A DNA stretch of 64,000 nt from Mycolicibacterium chubuense NBB4 (GTDB lineage Bacteria; Actinomycetota; Actinomycetes; Mycobacteriales; Mycobacteriaceae), in contig NC_018027.1 of assembly GCF_000266905.1 (NCBI RefSeq), forward strand, positions 1,240,001 to 1,304,000, given 5' to 3'. A program made the translations under genes and the position numbers. The notes beneath the pieces are model-generated. The model saw nothing but the letters and a program-made list of their open reading frames with translations. It did not search any database and was not told the origin of the DNA. Numbering within the stretch: position 1 is the stretch's first letter; every line of letters begins with the position of its first letter. This document shows, piece after piece, positions 35,353-42,630 of the stretch.

Positions 35353-35881
35353 GCCGGCGGATCGTCGCCCGCAGCCACGGCAGGTCCGCTCCGCCCACCA
35401 GTTCGCACCCGTGCAGCTCGGCGAGTTTGCGTGCCGCAGGGGTGAACCCGCCATTGGTGACCACCATCGTCTGCGTGCAGTCCTGCATCGGGGCGCCGGC
35501 CACCACCTCCTGCACCGCGCCGGCCCCGACCGGGCGTGAATGTCGCTTGCACTGCACCGCCAGGCGGTTCGGGCGGTGGCCCACGATCAGGTCCACGCCC
35601 CAGTCGCCGGTGATCGACGTCATGATCACCGGGACGCCCGCCGACCGGGCGATCCGCGCGACGTAATCCTCGAACTCGGTGCCCGACATCTGGTCACCGG
35701 CCGACTGTTCGCGGGCGCCCGGGGTGAGAGCGCCGGCGAGTGTGGCCATCAGGAAGGTCGGCACCGCCGGCGCCAGCAGCCCCGCCACGACGCTCCAGAC
35801 CGGGCCGGCCCCCCAGAGATACGCGCCCACGCCCACGGCGATCGCCAGCACCGCACACAGCTTCCAGCGCGACCACGTCAC
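35330..35881 (-). CDS. Membrane-anchored Mrr-like restriction endonuclease domain protein
   Basis: 183 aa from GTG 35881; the longer frame adds an unlikely N-terminus. Two hydrophobic segments (about residues 8-22 and 28-50) precede a Mrr-type PD-(D/E)XK nuclease domain: GTEFEDYVARIARSAG, then GDWGVDLIVG (Asp97) and VQCKRHSRPVG (Gln110-x-Lys112). Mrr-like enzymes cut modified or foreign DNA. A membrane tether would put the nuclease at the inner face of the membrane. The 3' end overlaps lat by 23 bp on the opposite strand. No methylase partner is nearby. Confidence 0.8.
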   Translation of the reverse strand: MTWSRWKLCAVLAIAVGVGAYLWGAGPVWSVVAGLLAPAVPTFLMATLAGALTPGAREQSAGDQMSGTEFEDYVARIARSAGVPVIMTSITGDWGVDLIVGHRPNRLAVQCKRHSRPVGAGAVQEVVAGAPMQDCTQTMVVTNGGFTPAARKLAELHGCELVGGADLPWLRATIRRLTQTAST

Positions 35882-35943
35882 GGGGGGATCGTAGGGCGCA
35901 GCCCCGACAAACCTCCGCCCCCGACAAACCTCCGCCACATCAC

Positions 35944-35968
35944 GTTTACCTAACTCGGCGTGCGGGAA
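35944..35968 (+). promoter_or_regulatory. Candidate SigF promoter
   Basis: GTTTA (35944-35948), 15 bases, GGGAA (35964-35968), close to the mycobacterial SigF consensus GGTTT-N15-17-GGGTA. It lies 36 bp upstream of the membrane protein gene at 36004. Confidence 0.5.
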
Positions 35969-36003
35969 TGTCGCTGTCACCTGCACAAAGGAGCGAACGA
36001 ACG

Positions 36004-36372
36004 ATGGCGGACCTGTCTCACGGCGGGCAGCGGCTACGCAATGGCACCGTTATCGACCGCGGTGGTGTCCGGGAGGCCGTGCGCGTCGGACTGGGATTCG
36101 CGGTCGCGGGTGTGCTGGCTCTGCTGACCGCGTCGGTGTGGATGAGCACGTGCACCGGGTCGACGGTCGACGCGCTGGCGTGCGGTGCGCCGCAGCGGGC
36201 GGTCTCCGCCCTGGCCGCACCGGCCATCTTCCTGGCGGGCGCGGCGTGGGCGGTGACGCGCAGCGTCCGGATGCGGCGCGACCAGCCCGCCTGGTGGGCA
36301 TGGTCGGTCGGGGCCGCGATCCTGCTGGCGCTCACGGTGATCAGCGCGCTCCTCGGCATGCCGTCGCTGTAG
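36004..36372 (+). CDS. Small membrane protein of the SigF locus (Rv3289c-like position)
   Basis: 122 aa from ATG 36004, with AAAGGAG upstream. Three hydrophobic spans: about residues 27-43 (VGLGFAVAGVLALLTASVW), 66-84 (APAIFLAGAAWAV) and 97-115 (AWSVGAAILLALTVISALLG). It occupies the place of Rv3289c upstream of usfY in M. tuberculosis. A SigF-like promoter precedes it. Function unknown; a stress-related membrane role is inferred from context. Confidence 0.75.
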   Translation: MADLSHGGQRLRNGTVIDRGGVREAVRVGLGFAVAGVLALLTASVWMSTCTGSTVDALACGAPQRAVSALAAPAIFLAGAAWAVTRSVRMRRDQPAWWAWSVGAAILLALTVISALLGMPSL

Positions 36373-36489
36373 CGGCGCGCGGACTCTTACGCACCGCCGA
36401 AAAGCGGCCTACGCTGGGGAAAGGCGAGGTCCCGCGCCGAAAGCCTGCCGTCCCTGCCGGGGCGGTGGCCCCTGAATTGGGAGTCAGAG

Positions 36490-36798
36490 ATGAAAGGACC
36501 GAGAGACCCGGTCGACCACGTCCGAACGACGCGGACGCACGCCGGGGAGTCGATGACAGACAACTTGATCATGCCGGCGTTGGTGGTGATCGGCTTGGGG
36601 CTGGTGGCGTTTGTCGCCATGCTGACCGCCTTCGCCACCAACCACGACGGCAGCGGCGTGGCACTGGCGGTGCTCGCCTGTGTCGCGTTCATCGTCGGGA
36701 GCGGCTGGCTGGTAGTCGAGCACCATCGGGTGCGCCGGCTCGAACAGCGTTGGTACGCCGACCATCCCGGCACCACGTGGCAGCCGCCCTGCAGCTGA
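36490..36798 (+). CDS. usfY: UsfY protein
   Basis: 102 aa from ATG 36490. The N-terminus MKGPRDPVDHVRTTRTHAGESM is the distinctive start of mycobacterial UsfY. Two membrane helices follow (LIMPALVVIGLGLVAFVAML and SGVALAVLACVAFIVGSGWLV), then a charged C-terminus (VEHHRVRRLEQRWYADHPG). It lies upstream of rsbW-sigF, as in M. tuberculosis, though here a CsbD gene on the other strand separates them. Role unknown; part of the SigF locus. Confidence 0.88.
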   Translation: MKGPRDPVDHVRTTRTHAGESMTDNLIMPALVVIGLGLVAFVAMLTAFATNHDGSGVALAVLACVAFIVGSGWLVVEHHRVRRLEQRWYADHPGTTWQPPCS

Positions 36799-36870
36799 CA
36801 CAGTTGACCGGCCGCTTCGCAGATGCACCCACAATCGCTGGGCGCACGGTGAGCGGCGGCCTCACACGGC

Positions 36871-36904
36871 AGTGGGCCCAGCCGGTGTTCCGGCTGGGCC
36901 CACT
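36871..36904. terminator. Strong bidirectional terminator hairpin
   Basis: Perfect 15-bp stem (AGTGGGCCCAGCCGG, 36871-36885) with loop TGTT and its complement at 36890-36904. It lies between the convergent ends of usfY and the CsbD gene. Confidence 0.85.
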
Positions 36905-36916
36905 GTGTGGAGGGTC

Positions 36917-37153
36917 TTACTGGTTCGACTCCTGGCGCTTCTCGGCGGCCTTCGCGCCGGCGCGGGCCGACTCGGCCTCGGCTTCCTTCTCCGCGGCATC
37001 GCGCTGAGCGTCGGCCTTGTCCTGCTGGGCCTTGCCCTCGCGGACCATGTCGTCACGGCCGGCGACGGTGCCGATCGTTTCCTTGGCCTTGCCCTTGACG
37101 TCCTCGACGACGCCCTTGATGCCTTCTTCGGGACCACTGTTCTTGTCGGTCAT
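36917..37153 (-). CDS. CsbD-family stress protein
   Basis: 78 aa from ATG 37153. The sequence GPEEGIKGVVEDVKGKAKETIGTVAGRDDMVREGKAQQDKADAQRDAAEKEAEAESARAGAKAAEKRQ is the charged, helical pattern of the CsbD family of general stress proteins. In Bacillus, CsbD is SigB-controlled. Here a SigF-like promoter (GTTTA-N15-GGGAA) lies 84 bp upstream, so it is likely a SigF target. Confidence 0.88.
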   Translation of the reverse strand: MTDKNSGPEEGIKGVVEDVKGKAKETIGTVAGRDDMVREGKAQQDKADAQRDAAEKEAEAESARAGAKAAEKRQESNQ

Positions 37154-37237
37154 GGTTACCTTCCGCTGATTGGGAGAGAGGGTCTGTCCGCCTGTTCGAG
37201 GCTGACGTCCGGACTCCAAAGCCGGATGCGTTGAGTC

Positions 37238-37262
37238 TTCCCGCCGATGTGAGGGGCTAAAC
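37238..37262 (-). promoter_or_regulatory. Candidate SigF promoter for the CsbD gene
   Basis: On the minus strand GTTTA (37262-37258), 15 bases, GGGAA (37242-37238). It has the same form and spacing as the site at 35944. The 383-bp gap 37154-37536 otherwise holds only this site and the rsbW promoter. Confidence 0.55.
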
Positions 37263-37481
37263 GAGTGACGCCCGTCTCACCGAAAACACTCAGGGACAAC
37301 GATATTCGCTGCTCTGACCAGTGGTTTGCCGATATGGCGGAGGGCCGGGCCACCCGCCGTACGACGGCGCAGAACCCTGGTTTGGCCATGACGCGTCGCG
37401 GGGTATGACACCCGGACCATGACGTCACTGCATCGACGGCGCCTAGCCACTGTCACTCAGATCATTCGCCGAGACGCCCGT

Positions 37482-37507
37482 GGTTAGCAGGGGTGCGTAC
37501 TGGGGTA
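37482..37507 (+). promoter_or_regulatory. Candidate autoregulatory SigF promoter of rsbW-sigF
   Basis: GGTTA (37482-37486), 16 bases, GGGTA (37503-37507), matching the SigF consensus closely. It lies 29 bp upstream of the rsbW ATG. In M. tuberculosis the same operon is SigF-autoregulated. Confidence 0.65.
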
Positions 37508-37536
37508 GTCTCGCGGGGAAGTTTTCAGGAGGTCAG

Positions 37537-37944
37537 ATGGGTCAGCGCCACAGCGCTCAGTCAGTGGAACTCCGCGTGTCCGCCACGCTGGAGAACCTGG
37601 CGGTGCTGCGCACGCTGGTGGCCGCGATCGGGACCTTCGAGGACCTCGACTTTGACGCGGTCGCCGATTTACGGCTCGCCGTCGACGAGGCCTGCACGCG
37701 GCTGATCAGGTCCGCGCTTCCGGACTCGACGCTGCTGCTCGTGGTCGATCCGAAGCCTGACGCCCTGGTCGTGCACGCCTCGACCACCTGCGACAGCCCC
37801 GACATCCTCGCGCCGGGCAGCTTCAGCTGGCACGTGCTCAGCTCGCTGACCGATGACGTCACGACCTTCAACAACGGCCAGTCACCCGATGGTCAGGTAT
37901 TCGGGATAACGATGACGACGAGACGAGCGAGTTCCTTGCAGTGA
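37537..37944 (+). CDS. rsbW: Anti-sigma factor RsbW (UsfX)
   Basis: 135 aa from ATG 37537 with AGGAGG upstream. It has a GHKL/HATPase-like fold (LENLAVLRTLVAAIGTFEDLDFDAVADLRLAVDEACTRLIRSALPDSTLLLVV), ending with the PGSFSWHVLSSLTDDVTTF and FGITMTTRR segments. It binds and silences SigF. Where Bacillus-type RsbW/SpoIIAB has an N-box Asn (DEAxTNxI) this protein has Arg (DEACTRLI). The glycine-rich ATP lid is also weak, so kinase activity is doubtful. Its stop overlaps the sigF GTG (GTGA). Confidence 0.92.
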   Translation: MGQRHSAQSVELRVSATLENLAVLRTLVAAIGTFEDLDFDAVADLRLAVDEACTRLIRSALPDSTLLLVVDPKPDALVVHASTTCDSPDILAPGSFSWHVLSSLTDDVTTFNNGQSPDGQVFGITMTTRRASSLQ

Positions 37945-38732
37945 CGCGTTCGTCCTCGCAGGGTTCGTCGTCACGACCGAGCTCTGAATATGCGGACGTC
38001 GCCGACATGTTCCGCGAGTTGGCTCAACTCGACGAGGGTACGGCGACGTTCCAGCGGCAGCGTGACCGCATCGTCGAGCGCTGCCTGCCGCTGGCCGACC
38101 ACATCGCCCGCCGGTTCGACGGCCGCGGGGAGCCCCGCGACGATCTGGTGCAGGTCGCCCGCGTCGGCCTGGTGAACGCCGTCATCCGGTTCGACGTCAC
38201 CGCCGGGTCGGACTTCGTGTCGTTCGCCGTGCCCACGATCATGGGCGAGGTCCGCCGGCACTTCCGCGACAACAGCTGGTCGGTGAAGGTGCCGCGGCGC
38301 CTCAAGGAGCTGCACCTGCGGCTGGGTGCGGCGACCGCGGAGCTTTCTCAGCGGCTGGGCCGCGCCCCGACGGCGACCGAACTCGCCGCCGAGCTGGAAA
38401 TGGACCGTGACGAGGTCATCGAAGGTCTCGTCGCCGGCAGTTCCTACAACACGCTGTCGATCGACAGCGGCGGGGGCAGCGGCAACGAGGACGCGCCGGC
38501 GATCGCCGACACGCTGGGCGACGTCGACATGACGCTCGACCAGATCGAGAACCGCGAAGCGCTGCGGCCGCTGCTGGAGGCGCTGCCGGAGCGGGAGCGC
38601 ACCGTGCTGGTGCTGCGGTTCTTCGAGTCGATGACGCAGACTCAGATCGCCGAGCGGGTCGGCATCTCGCAGATGCACGTGTCCCGCCTGCTGGCGAAGT
38701 CGCTAACTCGTCTGCGGGACCAGCTCGAGTAA
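37941..38732 (+). CDS. sigF: RNA polymerase sigma factor SigF
   Basis: 263 aa from GTG 37941, overlapping rsbW. Group 3 sigma factor: region 2 (PLADHIARRFDGRGEPRDDLVQVARVGLVNAVIRFDVTAGSDFVSFAVPTIMGEVRRHFRDNSWSVKVPRRLKE), region 3, and region 4 with helix-turn-helix (LPERERTVLVLRFFESMTQTQIAERVGISQMHVSRLLAKSLTRLR). It directs stationary-phase, cell-envelope and oxidative-stress genes in mycobacteria and is held off by RsbW. Its 3' end overlaps the convergent STAS gene by 30 bp. Confidence 0.96.
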   Translation: MTRSSSQGSSSRPSSEYADVADMFRELAQLDEGTATFQRQRDRIVERCLPLADHIARRFDGRGEPRDDLVQVARVGLVNAVIRFDVTAGSDFVSFAVPTIMGEVRRHFRDNSWSVKVPRRLKELHLRLGAATAELSQRLGRAPTATELAAELEMDRDEVIEGLVAGSSYNTLSIDSGGGSGNEDAPAIADTLGDVDMTLDQIENREALRPLLEALPERERTVLVLRFFESMTQTQIAERVGISQMHVSRLLAKSLTRLRDQLE

Positions 38733-39152
38733 CCGCGGCGGGTCGTTGTGCACCGTGGTCATGGCGGTGGACACGTCGACGCAGATCGGCAGGGTCGAGT
38801 CCGGATCGCAGATGCGCAGCAAGCGGTCGACGGCCAGGCTGGGCACGAGCGCCCAGCGGATGTCGTTGCCCGCGCACTGCACGTTGAGGGTGTGCAGCGC
38901 TGAGAATCCGGCGCTGCCGAAGAAGCTCAACCCGGACAGGTCGATGATCAGCCACTGGGTGGTGGCCGGGTCGCGCAGCGCGTAGTTGACGAACTCGTTG
39001 CCGTTGGCTGCGTCGAGCTCACCCTTGGCTGACACGACCGCGGTCGACGGCTGCGGCCAGCGCGTTTCGAAGCGCGCGGAACGGCAGGTGACCTGGTCGG
39101 GGATCAGCTCGCCGGGTGGCTTGTCGGGGGCATAAGGCACTGTTGGCTCCAT
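38703..39152 (-). CDS. STAS-domain anti-sigma factor antagonist
   Basis: 149 aa from ATG 39152; a GTG at 39140 with GGAG upstream is an alternative. After an N-terminal extension of about 30 residues comes the STAS fold (AVVSAKGELDAANGNEFVNYALRD...WLIIDLSGLSFFGSAGFSALHTL). Ser80 in FFGSAG aligns with the phosphorylatable Ser of SpoIIAA/RsbV-type proteins. The residue before it is Gly rather than Asp. By family, it would bind an anti-sigma factor such as RsbW and free SigF. Its 3' end overlaps sigF by 30 bp on the opposite strand. Confidence 0.82.
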   Translation of the reverse strand: MEPTVPYAPDKPPGELIPDQVTCRSARFETRWPQPSTAVVSAKGELDAANGNEFVNYALRDPATTQWLIIDLSGLSFFGSAGFSALHTLNVQCAGNDIRWALVPSLAVDRLLRICDPDSTLPICVDVSTAMTTVHNDPPRLLELVPQTS

Positions 39153-39385
39153 CCACTAGTCGAAATGAATTTCGTGCTGTGGTGTACGCGCCAAGGTGGG
39201 CCCTGGGTCTTAAAGCCTGCACGGGGGAGATGAGCCCCGAGTGACGATGACGTGTTCCGTAAAAGGCTGTCAGTTTCAACCCCTGTCTGAACCATACGCC
39301 CCTGTGGTGATCATGGACAACGATTATGGGTGGTTGGTAACAATTGACACCTGTGGCAGTGACTGTCACGTCGAGCGATGGGGAG

Positions 39386-39952
39386 ATGGCGGCGATTTCC
39401 GAAGTGAGGCAACAGGATTCGGCTGCCGGCGTGGTTCTGGCGGCGGGTGGTGGTTCGCGTTACGGAATGCCGAAGGTGCTGGTGGAAGACGGTTTGTGGC
39501 TGAGGTCTGCGGTGGCCGCACTTGGGGACGGCGGCTGCGGCGACGTCGTGGTCGTCCTCGGCGCCGCGGTGGTCGATGTTCCGGCGCCCGCCCGCGCCGT
39601 CGTCGCCGAGGACTGGGCGGCCGGAATGAGCGCTTCCGTGCGGGCCGGCCTGCGGTCGCTGCGCGACGACGCGGGCTACGCGGTGATCACCACCGTCGAC
39701 ACCCCCGACGTGAATTCCGAAGTCGTGCAACGGGTTCTGGCCGCGGCTCGCGCGTCGTCGTCGGGTCTGGCCCGTGCCCGCTACGACGGCCGGCCGGGAC
39801 ATCCCGTGGTGATCGCTCGTCGGCACTGGCCGCTGCTGCTCGACAGCCTCGGCGGCGATACGGGAGCCGGACCGTTCCTGCGGGCGCGCGACGACGTCGT
39901 CGCCGTCGACTGCGCGGACCTGGCGACAGGACGCGACATCGACACACGATGA
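39386..39952 (+). CDS. MobA/MocA-like nucleotidyltransferase
   Basis: 188 aa from ATG 39386; upstream TTG 39344 or GTG 39353 are possible starts. The NTP-binding motif GVVLAAGGGSRYGMPKVLVEDGL (about residues 14-36) and VITTVDTPDVNSEVV are typical of the MobA-like NTP transferase fold. The GxPK motif and HPVVIARRHWP near residue 145 match MocA-type molybdenum cofactor cytidylyltransferases. It may finish a molybdopterin cofactor. No molybdoenzyme gene is adjacent. The gap 39153-39385 shows nothing else I can support. Confidence 0.8.
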   Translation: MAAISEVRQQDSAAGVVLAAGGGSRYGMPKVLVEDGLWLRSAVAALGDGGCGDVVVVLGAAVVDVPAPARAVVAEDWAAGMSASVRAGLRSLRDDAGYAVITTVDTPDVNSEVVQRVLAAARASSSGLARARYDGRPGHPVVIARRHWPLLLDSLGGDTGAGPFLRARDDVVAVDCADLATGRDIDTR

Positions 39953-39960
39953 CACCCGTT

Positions 39961-39974
39961 CCCCCGATCGGGGG
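39961..39974. promoter_or_regulatory. CCCCC-GATC-GGGGG palindrome
   Basis: A perfect 14-bp palindrome 117 bp upstream of the exported-protein gene at 40091 and just after the nucleotidyltransferase stop. It resembles the two CCCCCGA-GGGGG sites at 26238 and 26413, but with a 4-base centre. Confidence 0.45.
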
Positions 39975-40038
39975 ACACGGGAATCCACCGGGGGACGGCC
40001 TGATCGCCCGACAGACGAAAACCCGCTGACCAGCGAGA

Positions 40039-40087
40039 GTTACCTCAACCGACGAACCGGCATCGGCCGGAACCGCAGAGAGGTAAC
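40039..40087 (+). promoter_or_regulatory. 5' leader hairpin covering the ribosome binding site
   Basis: GTTACCTC (40039-40046) is the exact complement of GAGGTAAC (40080-40087), which contains the GAGG ribosome site of the gene starting at 40091. The 33-base loop holds a smaller CCGG/CCGG hairpin. If it forms, the stem would hide the ribosome site, suggesting control of translation by RNA structure. Seen in sequence; function inferred. Confidence 0.5.
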
Positions 40088-40090
40088 ACC

Positions 40091-40339
40091 ATGACCCGCT
40101 TCACCCGCCTGATCGCCCTTCCCACCCTGTCCGCCGGGATCATCGGCGGCGCCGCGCTCGGCCTGGCCGGCACCGCCGGCGCCGCGATGACCGTCAACGA
40201 CGACGGCAGCATGGTCGCCACGCCGGACACCGTCGCCCAGCCGTGGACCGGCTGGCCGCGCCGCGGCTACGGCTACTACTACTGGCCGCAGCAGGGCTTC
40301 ACCCCGCATATGGACACCACGGTCCAGCAGAGCCGCTGA
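40091..40339 (+). CDS. Small exported protein
   Basis: 82 aa from ATG 40091. Signal peptide (LIALPTLSAGIIGGAALGLAG) with cleavage near AGA-A. The mature part is short, about 50 residues, with TPDTVAQPWTGWPRRGYGYYYWPQQGF, rich in Trp and Tyr. It carries no cysteine. A hairpin in its leader may control translation. Function unknown. Confidence 0.75.
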   Translation: MTRFTRLIALPTLSAGIIGGAALGLAGTAGAAMTVNDDGSMVATPDTVAQPWTGWPRRGYGYYYWPQQGFTPHMDTTVQQSR

Positions 40340-40491
40340 TCGCACACCGTTTGCTTGCCGGCCACGCCGTCGCCGACGCGTGCTCGAGGACATCGGCAGA
40401 CCAACCGTTTTGCGTCGGATGCATCCAAACCGTGTCTGGCAAACGAATTTGCCGTAGGCTCCCTCAAAATAATTGACGAGGGGGTCAGGCA

Positions 40492-42219
40492 ATGGCGGTT
40501 CGGAGTCATCGGCGTGCGCAGCAGTTCGGGGTCAGGCAGTGGCTGGCGTTGGGAGCGGCATCGGCGGGGGTGAGCGCAGCGTTGCTGGGCTTCGCGCTGA
40601 CCGGTCCGCAGGTCGGTGTCGCCGCGGCGGACAGTTCCTCCGCTGCGTCGTCGGCGTCCTCGCATGCGTCGACCGACCGATCTGCGAGAGCGGACGCGCG
40701 CAAGGCCGCCCGCGCCGAACGCCACCGGAGCACCGGTGACTCGGCCGGCCGCACACCGAAGGCGCAGGAAGCTCCGAAGGACGACACTCCGAAGGCCGGC
40801 GCCAAGGCCGACACCTCGAAGGACGACGAGGACCAACCGTCCGCTCGCCGGCGGTCCGCCGCGACGCCGGTCGAGGCCGCCGTGCCGGTGAAGACCGTCA
40901 GCACCCTCGCCGCACCGGACTCGCCCGCCCCGGCCGACGCGTCGCCGCCGAAGCCCTCGCACGAGGAGCGCGTCGCGCAGGTGATCGCGGCGATGAGCGC
41001 GTCGGCTCAGGCCTGGATCGACGGTCGTCCGGTCAGCGACGCGCGCAAGCAGCACCTCGAGAAGGTCTGGAACGAGGTGCGCCGCACTCTGCTCAACCAG
41101 GCGCCGACGGTGACTCCGGTGCAGGTCGGCGGCGTGATCGACGGACCCGTCACGGGCACCTTGAACGGGCAGGATCCCGACGGCGACCGGATCGTCTACC
41201 GGGTGGCGAAGCGGCCGGAGAACGGCACGGTGCACCTGAACAAGGACGGCACCTACACCTACACACCGGGTGCGGGCTTCAACGGGGTGGACACGTTCAC
41301 GGTCAAGGCCGCAGATCCGGGTCTGCATGTGAACGTCATCGACTGGTTCCAGCCGGCCGCCACGCGTGCGGTCGCACTGGTCAATCACGACGCGATCAAG
41401 TTCGACTTCCAGTACACGACGGGCGCCGAGTACTGGACGCCGGACCGCCGCGCAGCGCTGCAGGACGCCGCCAACGCGCTGGCCGCCTACTTTCGGGTCA
41501 CCGCTCCGGTGGTGCTGAGCTATGACATCGAGGGAGTGGACAATTCGAGCGTCACCTGGCTGGCGGGCGCCTCGAGCGACCTCATCAGCGAGGATCCCGG
41601 CTACTGGGCGACGGTGATCCAGAACAAGATGCAGGGCGGTGGCGACTCCAACGGCACGAAGGCCGACGGCTCGATCGAATGGAACTTCAGTTACGCGTGG
41701 GCGCTGGGCGACACCGTCGACACCGGTCAATACGACTTCAAGAGCACCGCGATGCACGAGTTGATGCACTCCTTCGGCTTCTCGTCGGAGACGGTTGCCC
41801 CCGGGAAGAACACCCAGCAGGTGTGGAGCACGTTCGACAGCTTCCTTCGGGCGGCCGACGGCTCGACGGTGATCGGCGACGACCTCCGGTGGCCCACGAG
41901 CGCGAACCCGTATCTGGTCGGAGGCGACGGCGGGTTGTTCTTCGGCGGCGCCAACGCGGTCGCGGCCTACGGCGGCAAGCTCGTCCCGCTGTTCACGCCC
42001 AACCCGTGGAAGGACGGCAGCTCGGGGTCTCACCTCGACGAGAACACGTTCACCGGCGACGACTACCAGATGATGAACCCCAACAGCAGAGGCATCGGGC
42101 TGGTCGATCCCCGGACGCTGGGCCCGATCGAACTCGGCATCCTGATGGACATCGGCTACACGGTGGTGCCGGTGCCGTCGAACCAGCCCTCGTTCGCCCT
42201 GGTTGGCGGAGTCGTGTGA
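40492..42219 (+). CDS. Secreted VCBS/cadherin-like protein with HExxH metallopeptidase-like domain
   Basis: 575 aa from ATG 40492. Signal peptide (WLALGAASAGVSAALLGFALTG... AAA-D), then a low-complexity Ala/Lys/Asp-rich region to about residue 165. One VCBS/cadherin-like repeat follows (NQAPTVTPVQVGG...GTVHLNKDGTYTYTPGAGFNGVDTFTVKA, about 202-276), then about 300 residues with HELMHSFGFSS at 422-432. His422, Glu423 and His426 fit a zinc site of HExxHxxG type. The usual third ligand three residues after Gly is Ser rather than His or Asp. Likely a surface or secreted zinc hydrolase with an uncertain third ligand. Confidence 0.72.
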   Translation: MAVRSHRRAQQFGVRQWLALGAASAGVSAALLGFALTGPQVGVAAADSSSAASSASSHASTDRSARADARKAARAERHRSTGDSAGRTPKAQEAPKDDTPKAGAKADTSKDDEDQPSARRRSAATPVEAAVPVKTVSTLAAPDSPAPADASPPKPSHEERVAQVIAAMSASAQAWIDGRPVSDARKQHLEKVWNEVRRTLLNQAPTVTPVQVGGVIDGPVTGTLNGQDPDGDRIVYRVAKRPENGTVHLNKDGTYTYTPGAGFNGVDTFTVKAADPGLHVNVIDWFQPAATRAVALVNHDAIKFDFQYTTGAEYWTPDRRAALQDAANALAAYFRVTAPVVLSYDIEGVDNSSVTWLAGASSDLISEDPGYWATVIQNKMQGGGDSNGTKADGSIEWNFSYAWALGDTVDTGQYDFKSTAMHELMHSFGFSSETVAPGKNTQQVWSTFDSFLRAADGSTVIGDDLRWPTSANPYLVGGDGGLFFGGANAVAAYGGKLVPLFTPNPWKDGSSGSHLDENTFTGDDYQMMNPNSRGIGLVDPRTLGPIELGILMDIGYTVVPVPSNQPSFALVGGVV

Positions 42220-42282
42220 TCCGGTCGCCACGCCGAGTTCGCCCGACCGGGCACCTCGGTCACCCCGTGAAGCCCACGCAGA

Positions 42283-42600
42283 TCAGCTGAGCATCGCGTC
42301 GGCGAGCCGTTGCACCGCGTCCGCCCCGGTCCGAGCCGCCTGCTCGTGTCCGGGGCGGCAGCGCGTTGCGATCGTGCGGGTGGACGGATCGAGCGTCACC
42401 TCTGCCAGCAGTTCACCCGTCGTCGGCTCGCAGACCGCCCATGAGTACAGCGTCTCGGAATCCCACTGCGCGGCAAGGGAACTCACGTAGTCGCGGCGGT
42501 GTTCGCCGAGGTCGGCCAGCGCGGGCCGGTCGTCGACGCGGTCGTCGGCCCGCAGCGCGCGCAGATACCAGGCGCCGGCGTTGATTTCGACGGGTTCCAC
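42283..42600 (-). CDS. Short GNAT-like protein fragment or small domain
   Basis: 105 aa from ATG 42600. The N-terminus MEPVEINAGAWYLRALRADDRVDDRPALADLG resembles the beginning of GNAT acetyltransferases, but the acetyl-CoA binding motif is absent and the protein is about half the usual length. It ends TGADAVQRLADAML. It may be a stand-alone domain or a remnant. It is on the same strand as accA3 but separated by 262 bp containing a strong hairpin. Confidence 0.55.
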   Translation of the reverse strand: MEPVEINAGAWYLRALRADDRVDDRPALADLGEHRRDYVSSLAAQWDSETLYSWAVCEPTTGELLAEVTLDPSTRTIATRCRPGHEQAARTGADAVQRLADAMLS

Positions 42601-42630
42601 GCGATCAGCCTGTCATGGGACTTGGTCCGG

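Noticed and set aside
37480..37536. Longer N-terminus for RsbW
   Set aside because: It would include the SigF promoter. ATG 37537 has AGGAGG at the right distance.
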